A stretch of DNA of 64,000 nucleotides from Sphaerisporangium perillae. GTDB lineage: Bacteria; Actinomycetota; Actinomycetes; Streptosporangiales; Streptosporangiaceae. Position numbers and translations under genes: made by a program. The notes under the pieces were generated by a model. The model ran no database searches. It was given only the letters and a program-made list of their open reading frames with translations, and was not told the DNA's origin. Shown here piece after piece: positions 8,602 to 16,238 of the stretch. Positions within the stretch are counted from its first letter, which is position 1, and every line of letters starts with the position of its first letter. The stretch is taken from NCBI RefSeq assembly GCF_023276435.1, contig NZ_JALLPO010000009.1, positions 124,001 to 188,000 of the forward strand. Reading direction: 5' to 3'.

Positions 8602-9756
8602 ATGAGAAGACTCCTGACCCTCGCCGCGGGACTGGCCGTCCTCGCCGCGTCCGCCTGCTCCGCTCCCGCGCCGCCCAGGTCCGACGCCCCGCCGGCCAAA
8701 CCGCCCGGCCCCGCCACCCTGCCCGCCCCCACCGGCCCCCGGCCGGTCGGCACCACCGCCCTGCATCTGACCGACACCTCCCGCCCCGATCCCTGGGACC
8801 TCGACGTCGACGCCAGGGAGCTCAAGGTCACCCTGTGGTATCCGACCAAGCAGCGCGAGGGGGAGCGCGCGCCGTACATGACGGCCAAGGAAGCGGAACT
8901 CCTCCTGAAAGGCTCCGGGATCGCGACCACGCCGTACGACACGCTGAGCAAGACGCGCACGAACGCCGTCAAGGACGCCGACCCCGAGGGGAAGAAGCTT
9001 CCGCTGGTGGTGCTCTCCCCCGGCTTCACCAAGCCGATGAGCACGCTCACGTCCCTGGCCGAGGATCTCGCCAGCCGAGGGTACATCGTGGCCGGGATCG
9101 ACCACACCTACGAGAGCTACGCCACCACCCTGTCCGACGGGCGGGTCGCCGAATGCCTCGCCTGCGACAGCGACACCGACCCGGGCTCCCACGCCGCACT
9201 GGTCCAGGGCCGGGCCGCCGACGTTTCCTTCGTCCTCGACCAGCTGACCTCCACCTGGGACCGGTCCGGTTTGATCGACCGCACCCGGATCGCGATGGTG
9301 GGCCAGTCGATCGGCGGGGCCAGCGTCGTGGCGGCCATGGTCAAGGACCAGCGCATACGCGCCGGGATCGACATGGACGGCACCAGTTACGCCCGGATCC
9401 CCAAGAGCGGGTTCTCCCGGCCGTTCATGTTCCTGGGTTCGCGAGACCACGTCCCGGGCGGCCCCGACAATTCGTGGGACCGTGACTGGAAGCTGCTGAC
9501 CGGGTGGAAGCGCTGGCTCGTGCTGTCGGACGCCGAACACCAGTCCTTCACCGACATCCCGCTGGTGGCAGACGTCATCGGCATCGAACCTCTCCCTGGC
9601 ATGCTGCCCGCGGCCCGTGGCGCAGAGCTCACCCGCACCTACGTGGCGGCCTTCCTCGACCAGCACCTGAAATCACAACGACAACCCCTCCTGGACAAGC
9701 CGTCATCACGCTACCCCGAGGTCACATTCTGCCCCGCGACCTGCGGTCAATCCTGA
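8602..9756 (+). CDS. lipoprotein alpha/beta hydrolase of the PAF-acetylhydrolase type
   Basis: A 384-residue protein with an N-terminal lipobox (LAVLAASACSA). The fold of platelet-activating-factor acetylhydrolase-like esterases is visible: VVLSPGFTKP (oxyanion region), nucleophile Ser in VGQSIGGAS near residue 236, acidic residue in GIDMDG and His in DAEHQSF. ATG 8602 has AAGGGA upstream and lies 12 bp after the S41 protease, making it the last gene of the five-gene exporter operon. The acyl substrate is unknown. A role in removing or modifying a membrane lipid or exported ester is inference. Confidence 0.85.
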   Translation: MRRLLTLAAGLAVLAASACSAPAPPRSDAPPAKPPGPATLPAPTGPRPVGTTALHLTDTSRPDPWDLDVDARELKVTLWYPTKQREGERAPYMTAKEAELLLKGSGIATTPYDTLSKTRTNAVKDADPEGKKLPLVVLSPGFTKPMSTLTSLAEDLASRGYIVAGIDHTYESYATTLSDGRVAECLACDSDTDPGSHAALVQGRAADVSFVLDQLTSTWDRSGLIDRTRIAMVGQSIGGASVVAAMVKDQRIRAGIDMDGTSYARIPKSGFSRPFMFLGSRDHVPGGPDNSWDRDWKLLTGWKRWLVLSDAEHQSFTDIPLVADVIGIEPLPGMLPAARGAELTRTYVAAFLDQHLKSQRQPLLDKPSSRYPEVTFCPATCGQS

Positions 9757-10003
9757 GACCCTGCGCATCTCGATGTGCGGGTAGCCGGCCCCAGCACGGG
9801 CGATGCCCCGACCACTGGGCCGACCAGTGACCGGCCGGCGGCCAGCCGCTACGGCGTCGTGATCGGGGTGGCGGTTGCCGCCGATCCCGTGGGCGAGGGT
9901 GTCGTGGAGGCCTGCGGGTGGGCATGTCGCCCGGGACTGACCCCATCAGGGAATAACACGCGTTCGTCGGCCCGCTCCGGGGTCGGCGACACCCGCGTCG
10001 TTC

Positions 10004-12238
10004 TCAGAGGTCTGAGGACTCGATGGCGGCGAGGACCGCTTCGGGGGTGAGCGGGAGGTCTCGGACGCGTACGCCGATGGCGGCCGTGACCGCGTTGGCG
10101 ATGGCCGCGGCCGTCGGTCCCTGGGCCGCCTCGCCGGCTCCCACCGGCGGCAGCCCCGGGGCCTCGACGAGTTCGACGGAGATCTCCGGGGACTCGCCGA
10201 ACCGCAGGATCGGGTAGCTCTCCCAGTCGTCGCTGGTGATCCTTCGCCGGTCGAACCGCACGCGTTCCTTCAGCGTCCAGCTCGCCGCCTGGGTCGCTCC
10301 CCCCTCGATCTGGTTGCGCACCCCGTCCGGGTTCACCACCAGGCCGACGTCCACGGCGATGGTGAGCCGGCGGACGCGGATCTCGTGCTCGGCCTCCACC
10401 TCCGCGACCACCGCGCAGTAGGCGCCCTTGTCCTTGTAGCGGGCGAACCCGAGGCCGAGTCCCGTCCCCTCCGCCACCGGCGCCCCCCAGCCGGCCGCCT
10501 CGGCGGCGGTCTGCAGGACCTTCCGCCCCCGGGCGTCCCGCAGATGCGCCAGCCGGTACCGCAGCGGATCGATCCCCGCGGACAGCGCGAGCTCGTCCAT
10601 GAACGACTCGATCGCGAACACGTTCATGAAGGCGCCCAGGGATCGGATGGCAGACGAGCGGATCGGCGTCTCCAGCAGCCGGTGGCCGGTCACCCGGCGG
10701 TGCGGGAAGTCGTAGATGGGCACCGCGTTGCGCAGCGTTCCCGCCCCGGCGGCGACGGGAGGGTCGGCGGGCGCGGGGTAGCGCCAGGGCCGTTCGAGGT
10801 AGGCGCCGGCGAGGAGGCCGGGCACCCCGAGGTAGCCGGGACGGCTGGTGTGTCCCTGGCTCCACACCTCGTACCGCCAGGACCGCACCGCGCCGGACTC
10901 GTCGACCACCGCCTGCACGTCGGCCGACATGGCCGGTCCGAAAGGCGACCACGCGAGCTCGTCGCGCCGGCTCCACTGCACGTGAACCGGCCGGCCGGGC
11001 ACGCGGCGGGCCAGCAGCACCGCGTCGAACGCCGCGTCGTCGGCGGCGTTGTGGCCGTAGCATCCGGCGCTCTGGACGTGCTCGACATCGATCCTTTCCG
11101 CGTCGATGTCCAGGGCGAGCGCGATCGCGGCCCGCAGCCCGTGGATGCCCTGGCTGTGGCTCCAGACCGACAGGGTGCCGTCGTCGTTCCATCGGGCCAC
11201 CCCGCAGCTCGGCGCGATCGACGCGTGCGCGAGGAAGGGCCGGCTGTAGCTCGCCCGCAGGGGCCGCCCGGCCGACGCCGGCTGCCCGGCGGCCGGCGGA
11301 TGGTCGAGATCGGTGGCCGGTGGCCGCTCGGCGGTCCGCTCGGTGGCCGGTGGCCGCTCGGCGGTCCGGTCGGTGGCCGGTGGCCGCTCGGTGGCCGGCG
11401 CCTCGGTGGTCTCGTGCGGGCCGGAGCGCAGGAAGCCGCGCAGGTCGTCCTCGTCGGGCAGGGTGTCGTGCTCCTCCCAGGTCGCTGCGGCCCGCAGCGT
11501 CTCGAGGGCGCGCGTGACCTCCGCCTCGTCGGCCCCGATCACCCCCAGGAACGAGCCGTCCCGCACCAGCTCGACCGGCAGGTCCGCGAGCCGGGCCGCG
11601 TCGAGGTCGGTCAGCCTCGCACCGGGCGACGGCGGCCGCAGCACCCTGCCGAACAGCTGCCCGGGGAGCCGGAGATCGTGGATGAACCGCGGCAGGCCGG
11701 CGACCTTGCCGGGCAGGTCCAGCCGGGGAGAGCTCGTGCCTACGAGCACGGGCGGGCCGCCGTGCGTGAGAGGCCCCTGCGGATCGGCGGGCACGTCGAG
11801 GTCCACGACGCCCGCCAGCGCGCCGTAGGACGTGACCCGCTCACCGTGGCGGATGCGGCCCGCCAGTACGGTGACCCGCTCGGCGTCGACGCCCCAGCGG
11901 CGTGCCGCCTCGGCCACGAACCTGGCCCGCACCTGGGCGCAGGCCGCGCGCACGGCGGGGCCCGCCTGGGCGATCGACATGCTGCCCGCCGTCAGGCCCT
12001 CGTCGGGGCCGTGGAGCGTGTGGGCCGGCGGCATCAGGACCTGGTCGAGGCCGACACCGAGCTCGTCGGCGGCGATCTGGGCCAGCGCGGTGAGGATCCC
12101 CTGGCCGAGCTCCACCTTTCCCACCCGCACGCTGATGACGCCGCCCGCGTCGACGCTCACCCAGCGCGACAGGATCGGGTTCGCCGCGAGATCCCTCGGC
12201 AGGCCGGCGGTCCATACGGCTTCGCGTTCGGTGGTCAT
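10004..12238 (-). CDS. molybdenum hydroxylase large subunit (isoquinoline 1-oxidoreductase beta / IorB-like)
   Basis: The 744-residue protein has the molybdopterin-binding folds of the xanthine oxidase family: VGKVELGQGILTALAQIAAD near the N-terminus, TAGSMSIAQAGPAVR, and the C-terminal GLGLGFARYKDKGAYCAVV with RNQIEGGATQAASW. This layout and length match IorB-type large subunits that work with one 2Fe-2S subunit and no FAD subunit. ATG 12238 overlaps the small-subunit stop (ATGA). The enzyme hydroxylates an N-heterocycle or aldehyde using water; the exact substrate is unknown. A Pro/Thr/Glu-rich insert encoded by a 30-bp tandem repeat sits near residue 290. Confidence 0.9.
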   Translation of the reverse strand: MTTEREAVWTAGLPRDLAANPILSRWVSVDAGGVISVRVGKVELGQGILTALAQIAADELGVGLDQVLMPPAHTLHGPDEGLTAGSMSIAQAGPAVRAACAQVRARFVAEAARRWGVDAERVTVLAGRIRHGERVTSYGALAGVVDLDVPADPQGPLTHGGPPVLVGTSSPRLDLPGKVAGLPRFIHDLRLPGQLFGRVLRPPSPGARLTDLDAARLADLPVELVRDGSFLGVIGADEAEVTRALETLRAAATWEEHDTLPDEDDLRGFLRSGPHETTEAPATERPPATDRTAERPPATERTAERPPATDLDHPPAAGQPASAGRPLRASYSRPFLAHASIAPSCGVARWNDDGTLSVWSHSQGIHGLRAAIALALDIDAERIDVEHVQSAGCYGHNAADDAAFDAVLLARRVPGRPVHVQWSRRDELAWSPFGPAMSADVQAVVDESGAVRSWRYEVWSQGHTSRPGYLGVPGLLAGAYLERPWRYPAPADPPVAAGAGTLRNAVPIYDFPHRRVTGHRLLETPIRSSAIRSLGAFMNVFAIESFMDELALSAGIDPLRYRLAHLRDARGRKVLQTAAEAAGWGAPVAEGTGLGLGFARYKDKGAYCAVVAEVEAEHEIRVRRLTIAVDVGLVVNPDGVRNQIEGGATQAASWTLKERVRFDRRRITSDDWESYPILRFGESPEISVELVEAPGLPPVGAGEAAQGPTAAAIANAVTAAIGVRVRDLPLTPEAVLAAIESSDL
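11311..11400. repeat. 30-bp tandem repeat within the molybdenum hydroxylase gene
   Basis: Two full 30-bp units (11311-11340, 11341-11370) and a partial third, each beginning CGGTGGCCGGTGGCCGCTCG. On the coding strand they give repeats of ERPPAT-type segments. The low-complexity insert separates two conserved parts of the large subunit and is probably a surface loop. Confidence 0.85.
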
Positions 12239-12708
12239 TCCGCGGCCTCCTGGGATCCGGCCCTGAGGACGGCGCGCACGACACGGCGCTGGACCCCGCA
12301 GCGGCACAGGTTCCGGTCGAGCGCCTCTATGACGGCCTGCTCGCCGGGCGCCGGGTCCCGGTCGAGCAGGGCCGCCGCGCTGACGAGGATCCCCGAGACG
12401 CAGTAGCCGCACTGGACCGCCTGCTCCTCGATGAGCGCCCGCTGCACGCGGTGCAGGGCGTCCCCGGGCGCCAGCCCTTCGACGGTCACGACGGTCCGGC
12501 CGGCGGCGGACCACATGGGCGTGTCGCAGGACGGGACGACCTGGCCGTCCAGCAGGACGAAGCAGGCGCCGCACTGGCCCATCCCGCAGCCGAACCTTGC
12601 GCCCTTCAGGTCCAGCTCGGCGCGCAGGACGTGCAGGAGTGGCGTGTCCGGGTAGGTCTCGACCCGCACGCGGCTTCCGTTGACGGTGAGCTCGAACACC
12701 TCGGTCAC
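12235..12708 (-). CDS. 2Fe-2S small subunit of the molybdenum hydroxylase (IorA-like)
   Basis: The 157-residue protein has the two expected iron-sulfur domains. The plant-ferredoxin-type cluster is GCGMGQCGACFVLLDG with a further Cys in VPSCDTP. The C-terminal four-helix cluster is QCGYCVSGI and NLCRCGVQRR. GTG 12708 overlaps the stop of the upstream GntR gene (GTGA) and its stop overlaps the large subunit, so all three genes are translationally coupled. It passes electrons from the molybdenum site to an acceptor outside the complex. Confidence 0.93.
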   Translation of the reverse strand: MTEVFELTVNGSRVRVETYPDTPLLHVLRAELDLKGARFGCGMGQCGACFVLLDGQVVPSCDTPMWSAAGRTVVTVEGLAPGDALHRVQRALIEEQAVQCGYCVSGILVSAAALLDRDPAPGEQAVIEALDRNLCRCGVQRRVVRAVLRAGSQEAAE

Positions 12709-13370
12709 GGAATCGGCCCTTCGAAGACTTCCGGGTGGTGGGAGAGCTCGATGCGGGTCCGCCGGATGTGCCCGGCCAGGCACCGCTCGGCCTCGTCGGC
12801 GTCCTGCCGTTCGATGGCGTCGAGGAGCAGCCGGTGCTCGGCGTTCACGATCCAGCGCCTGGCCTGCCCGCTCAGGTGCATGTACGCCCGCCGGTAGTGC
12901 TGGGTTGAGTTCCACAGTCTGACGACCATCGAGGAGAGCTGCTCGATCGCGCATCCGGAGTAGGTCAGCAGGTGGAACTCGCGGTCCAGCGCGAGGAACT
13001 CCCCGATGTCGCCGTTGGCCTCTATGCGCTCCTGGAGCCCCTCCAGCCGGCGCAGGTCGTCCCGGGTCAGGTGCTGCAGGCTCTCGGCCAGCGCGAGCGG
13101 TTCGAGCCGCTCGCGCATCCGGTAGATGACCTCCACCTCGTGCATGTCCAGCTTGGGCACCCGGGCGCCCTTGTGCGTGTGGTGCTCGGTGAGCCCTTCG
13201 GCCTCGAGCATGCGCAGCGCCTCGCGCACCGGCAGCCGGCTCGCCCCCAGCCGCTCGGCGACCTCCTCCTGGCGGATCCGCTCTCCGGGCGCGATCTCGC
13301 CGCTGAGGATCGCCGCGCGCAGGTGGTCGGCGACGCGCCGGCTCGCCACATCGCTCCGCGCCCCGTTCAC
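12705..13370 (-). CDS. GntR-family regulator, FCD (FadR) subgroup
   Basis: The 221-residue regulator has an N-terminal winged helix (RVADHLRAAILSGEIAPGER..., QEEVAERLGASRLPVREALRML) and a C-terminal all-helical FCD ligand-binding domain (REFHLLTYSGC, LDAIERQDADEAERCLAGHI). GTG 13370 is chosen because AGGAG lies ten bases upstream and the winged helix starts right after it. It is co-transcribed with the molybdenum hydroxylase genes and the VOC gene. Two perfect TTGGATCCAA palindromes in front of the operon are its probable operators (inference). Confidence 0.92.
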   Translation of the reverse strand: MNGARSDVASRRVADHLRAAILSGEIAPGERIRQEEVAERLGASRLPVREALRMLEAEGLTEHHTHKGARVPKLDMHEVEVIYRMRERLEPLALAESLQHLTRDDLRRLEGLQERIEANGDIGEFLALDREFHLLTYSGCAIEQLSSMVVRLWNSTQHYRRAYMHLSGQARRWIVNAEHRLLLDAIERQDADEAERCLAGHIRRTRIELSHHPEVFEGPIP

Positions 13371-13405
13371 GGCCGGCTTCTCCTGTCCTGGCACATCCGA
13401 CCTTC

Positions 13406-13912
13406 TCACGGGAGTGGGGGCTGCCGGTCGAAGGCCTTGCCGTGCGGGTAGGACACGAGCTCGAACTGCATGCCCCAGGGGGCGAGGAAGTAGACCCAGC
13501 GCTGGCCCTCGCTCGGCCCCCTGCTGGCCGTCGGTTCGCCGAGCACCGTGACCTGTCTGCTCTTGAGGTACTCGACCGCGATGTCGAGGTCGTCGACGTA
13601 GAGCGCGACGTGGTGGCCGCCGATGTCGCTGTTCTTGGGCACGGTCGCGTCCTGGCCGGGCGCCGAGTACTCGAAGACCTCGAAGATGGCCTGGCCGCCG
13701 CAGCGGAAGAAGTGGAGCTCGCGCATCACCGCGCGGGGGTGCACGTTGAGGTGCTCGGACATCCACTCGCTGTCGTCATGGCGGAACGGCCCGAGGCTGT
13801 ACATGTACTCGCAGCCGAGCACGTCGACCAGGAACCCTCTGGCCTGCTCGAGATCGGGCACCGTGAAGCCGATGTGGTCCACGCGGGCGAGCCCGGGAAG
13901 TCCGGTGTTCAT
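13406..13912 (-). CDS. VOC-superfamily (glyoxalase/dioxygenase-like) protein
   Basis: This 168-residue protein shows the paired beta-alpha-beta modules of the vicinal oxygen chelate fold: VDHIGFTVPDLEQARGFLVD at the N-terminus and GGHHVALYVDDLDIAVEYLK in the middle, ending with GMQFELVSYP. The His, His and Glu at those places are the usual metal ligands. ATG 13912 has GGAAGAGGG upstream; an upstream in-frame ATG is less likely. It heads the minus-strand operon, 35 bp before the GntR gene, and probably acts in the same catabolic pathway. Isomerase, lyase and dioxygenase roles all remain possible. Confidence 0.85.
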   Translation of the reverse strand: MNTGLPGLARVDHIGFTVPDLEQARGFLVDVLGCEYMYSLGPFRHDDSEWMSEHLNVHPRAVMRELHFFRCGGQAIFEVFEYSAPGQDATVPKNSDIGGHHVALYVDDLDIAVEYLKSRQVTVLGEPTASRGPSEGQRWVYFLAPWGMQFELVSYPHGKAFDRQPPLP

Positions 13913-13935
13913 CGTGCCCTCTTCCACGAGCCGTA

Positions 13936-14008
13936 TTGGATCCAAAACACCATACATAACAGTCTAACCGCCCTCCCTGTCGGATACACGGCTAGAAGTT
14001 GGATCCAA
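13936..14008. promoter_or_regulatory. paired TTGGATCCAA palindromes, probable GntR operators
   Basis: TTGGATCCAA occurs at 13936-13945 and 13999-14008, both perfect dyads, with centres 63 bp apart (about six helical turns). They lie between the divergent VOC/GntR/molybdenum hydroxylase operon and the E1/E2 operon. One site is 23 bp upstream of the VOC start and the other 48 bp upstream of the E1 start. GntR-FCD regulators bind short dyads of this kind, so the regulator encoded 600 bp away is the obvious candidate. Confidence 0.7.
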
Positions 14009-14056
14009 TCCATGTCAGGCTTGAGTCCTTGCGATCGATTGCACGGAGGTTTGCCC

Positions 14057-16237
14057 ATGCCCCAGCACCACCGGCTCGAAGCCGCGGCGCCCTGGGTGGA
14101 GGTCGTCGCCACCGACGCCGACTGGGACGCGGCCGCCCCGGCCCTGCTGACGGCGATGCTCAGCCAGCTCGTCCTCATCCGGACCTTCGAGGAGTACGTC
14201 CTCGACCTCGCGCGCGCCGGGCTGATCCACGGGCCCGCCCACTCGAGCATCGGGCAGGAGGGCGGCGCCGTCGGGTCGATCCTCCCCCTCACCAGCAAGG
14301 ACACCGTCAACGGCTCGCACCGTGGCCACCACCAGTTCCTCGCCAAGGTGCTCGCGCACGTCGAGCCGAAGGGCATCGACCCCACCCGGGAGTTCTCCGG
14401 CGACGTGCGGGACGTGCTGCTCAGGAGCCTGGCCGAGATCTGCGGCCTGGACCGCGGCTTCAGCCACGGGCGGGGCGGGTCGATGCACCTGCGGTGGAGG
14501 GAGGCCGGCGCCATCGGCACCAACGCCATCGTCGGAGGCGGGGTTCCGCTCGCCGCCGGCTCGGCGTGGGCGCACCGGCAGGCCGGCACCGACGCCGTCG
14601 CGGTCACCTACTTCGGCGACGGGGCGGCAAACATCGGCTCCACGCTCGAGACGTTCAACCTGGCGTCCGCGTGGAAGCTGCCGTTGTGCTTCTTCATCGA
14701 GAACAACCTCTACGCCGTCTCGACCAACGTCGCCGAGGCCACCGGAGAGCCCCGCCTCTCGGCGCGCGGGCCGGGCTTCGGCATCGCGAGCTGGAAGGTC
14801 GACGGGATGGACCCGCTGGCCGTCCACCTCGCCATGAAAGAGGCGCTCACCCACCTGCGGGCGGGCCGCGGCCCCGCCGTGATCGAGGCGGACGTCTACC
14901 GCTACTTCCACCAGAACGGCCCCTTCCCCGGCAGCGCGTTCGGCTACCGGACCAAGGAGGAGGAGAAGCAGTGGCGCGACCGCGATCCGATCGAGCGGCT
15001 CTCCGGGCACCTCGTGCGGCGCGGCATCCTCACCCGGCCGGAGATCGACGCGACGGCCGAACGCGCCGGAAGACTGATGGCCGGCATCGGCGACGTGCTC
15101 CTCGAACCGCTCCCCGGCGGCAAGCCCGGCCGCCGCCGGATCAAGCCGGAAGAGTGGCCCGATCCCGGCTTCGCCGACGTGGGGGTGCGCGGCGACCTCG
15201 GCGAGTTCGCCGGCGCCCGCTTCGCCGACCGCGACACCTTCGCCGGGACGCTCGCCGAGCAGAAGTTCATCGACGCCGTCGCGGGCGTGATGGCGCGGCG
15301 GATGGAGACCGACGGCGGCGTGGTCGTGCTGGGCGAGGACGTGCACCGCCTCAACGGCGGCACCAACGGCGCGACGCGGGGCCTCAAGGAGGCCTATCCC
15401 GACCGGGTCCTCGGCACCCCGATCAGCGAGAACGCGTTCACCGGTCTCGGCGGCGGCATCGCCCTCGACGGCCGCTACAAGCCCGTTGTCGAGTTCATGT
15501 ACGCCGACTTCATGTGGGTCGCGGCCGACCAGCTCTTCAACCAGGTGGGCAAGGCCCGGCACATGTTCGGCGGTGACGACGACGTGCCGTTCGTGCTGCG
15601 GAGCAAGGTCGCGATAGGCACCGGGTACGGTTCGCAGCACTCGATGGACCCGGCCGGAATCTTCGCGACCGCTCCGGGCTGGCGCATCGTCGCTCCCTCG
15701 ACCCCGTTCGACTACGTGGGACTCATGAACAGCGCGCTGCGGTGCAAGGATCCCGTGGTCGTCCTGGAACACGTCGACCTCTACGGCTCGGTGGGAGAAG
15801 GGCCGGTGGACGACCTCGACTACTGCATCCCCGTGGGCCGCGCCGCCGTTCGCCGGTCCGGGTCCCAGATCACCGTCATCACCTACCTCGCGATGACCCA
15901 ATTCGTACTGGAAGCGGTGGACTCGCTGGGCGACGTCGACGCGGAGGTGATCGACCTTCGCTGGCTCGACCGGGCGAGCATCGACTGGGACACGATCGGC
16001 GAGAGCGTCAAGAAGACCAACAACGTGCTCATCGCGGAGCAGGGCCCGATGGGCACCTCCTACGGCGGCTGGCTGGCGGACGAGATCCAGCGCCGCTTCT
16101 TCGACTGGCTGGACCAGCCGGTACAGCGCCTCACCGGCGGTGAGGCCTCCCCCAGCATCAGCAAGGTCCTGGAGCGCGCGGCCATCGCCCGCGGCGAGGA
16201 AGTGGCCGCCAAGCTCACCGAGATCACGGAGTACTGA
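14057..16237 (+). CDS. 2-oxo acid (acetoin/branched-chain type) dehydrogenase E1, alpha and beta fused
   Basis: The 726-residue protein joins both E1 chains. The alpha part (to about residue 370) has the thiamine diphosphate motif GDGAANIGSTLETFNLAS and FFIENNLYAVST. The beta part (about 395 onward) has VVLGEDV, EFMYADFMWVAADQL and PSTPFDYVGLM. The enzyme decarboxylates a 2-oxo acid or acetoin and transfers the acyl group to lipoyl-E2. ATG 14057 follows GGAGG by seven bases. The E2 gene starts two bases after its stop. No E3 gene is in the window, so a shared dihydrolipoamide dehydrogenase is presumed. Confidence 0.9.
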   Translation: MPQHHRLEAAAPWVEVVATDADWDAAAPALLTAMLSQLVLIRTFEEYVLDLARAGLIHGPAHSSIGQEGGAVGSILPLTSKDTVNGSHRGHHQFLAKVLAHVEPKGIDPTREFSGDVRDVLLRSLAEICGLDRGFSHGRGGSMHLRWREAGAIGTNAIVGGGVPLAAGSAWAHRQAGTDAVAVTYFGDGAANIGSTLETFNLASAWKLPLCFFIENNLYAVSTNVAEATGEPRLSARGPGFGIASWKVDGMDPLAVHLAMKEALTHLRAGRGPAVIEADVYRYFHQNGPFPGSAFGYRTKEEEKQWRDRDPIERLSGHLVRRGILTRPEIDATAERAGRLMAGIGDVLLEPLPGGKPGRRRIKPEEWPDPGFADVGVRGDLGEFAGARFADRDTFAGTLAEQKFIDAVAGVMARRMETDGGVVVLGEDVHRLNGGTNGATRGLKEAYPDRVLGTPISENAFTGLGGGIALDGRYKPVVEFMYADFMWVAADQLFNQVGKARHMFGGDDDVPFVLRSKVAIGTGYGSQHSMDPAGIFATAPGWRIVAPSTPFDYVGLMNSALRCKDPVVVLEHVDLYGSVGEGPVDDLDYCIPVGRAAVRRSGSQITVITYLAMTQFVLEAVDSLGDVDAEVIDLRWLDRASIDWDTIGESVKKTNNVLIAEQGPMGTSYGGWLADEIQRRFFDWLDQPVQRLTGGEASPSISKVLERAAIARGEEVAAKLTEITEY

Positions 16238-16238
16238 C

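Noticed and set aside
4591-11400. Tandem repeats as CRISPR-like arrays
   Set aside because: The repeats at 4591 and 11311 are contiguous coding repeats without spacers. No direct-repeat/spacer pattern or cas gene was found in the window.
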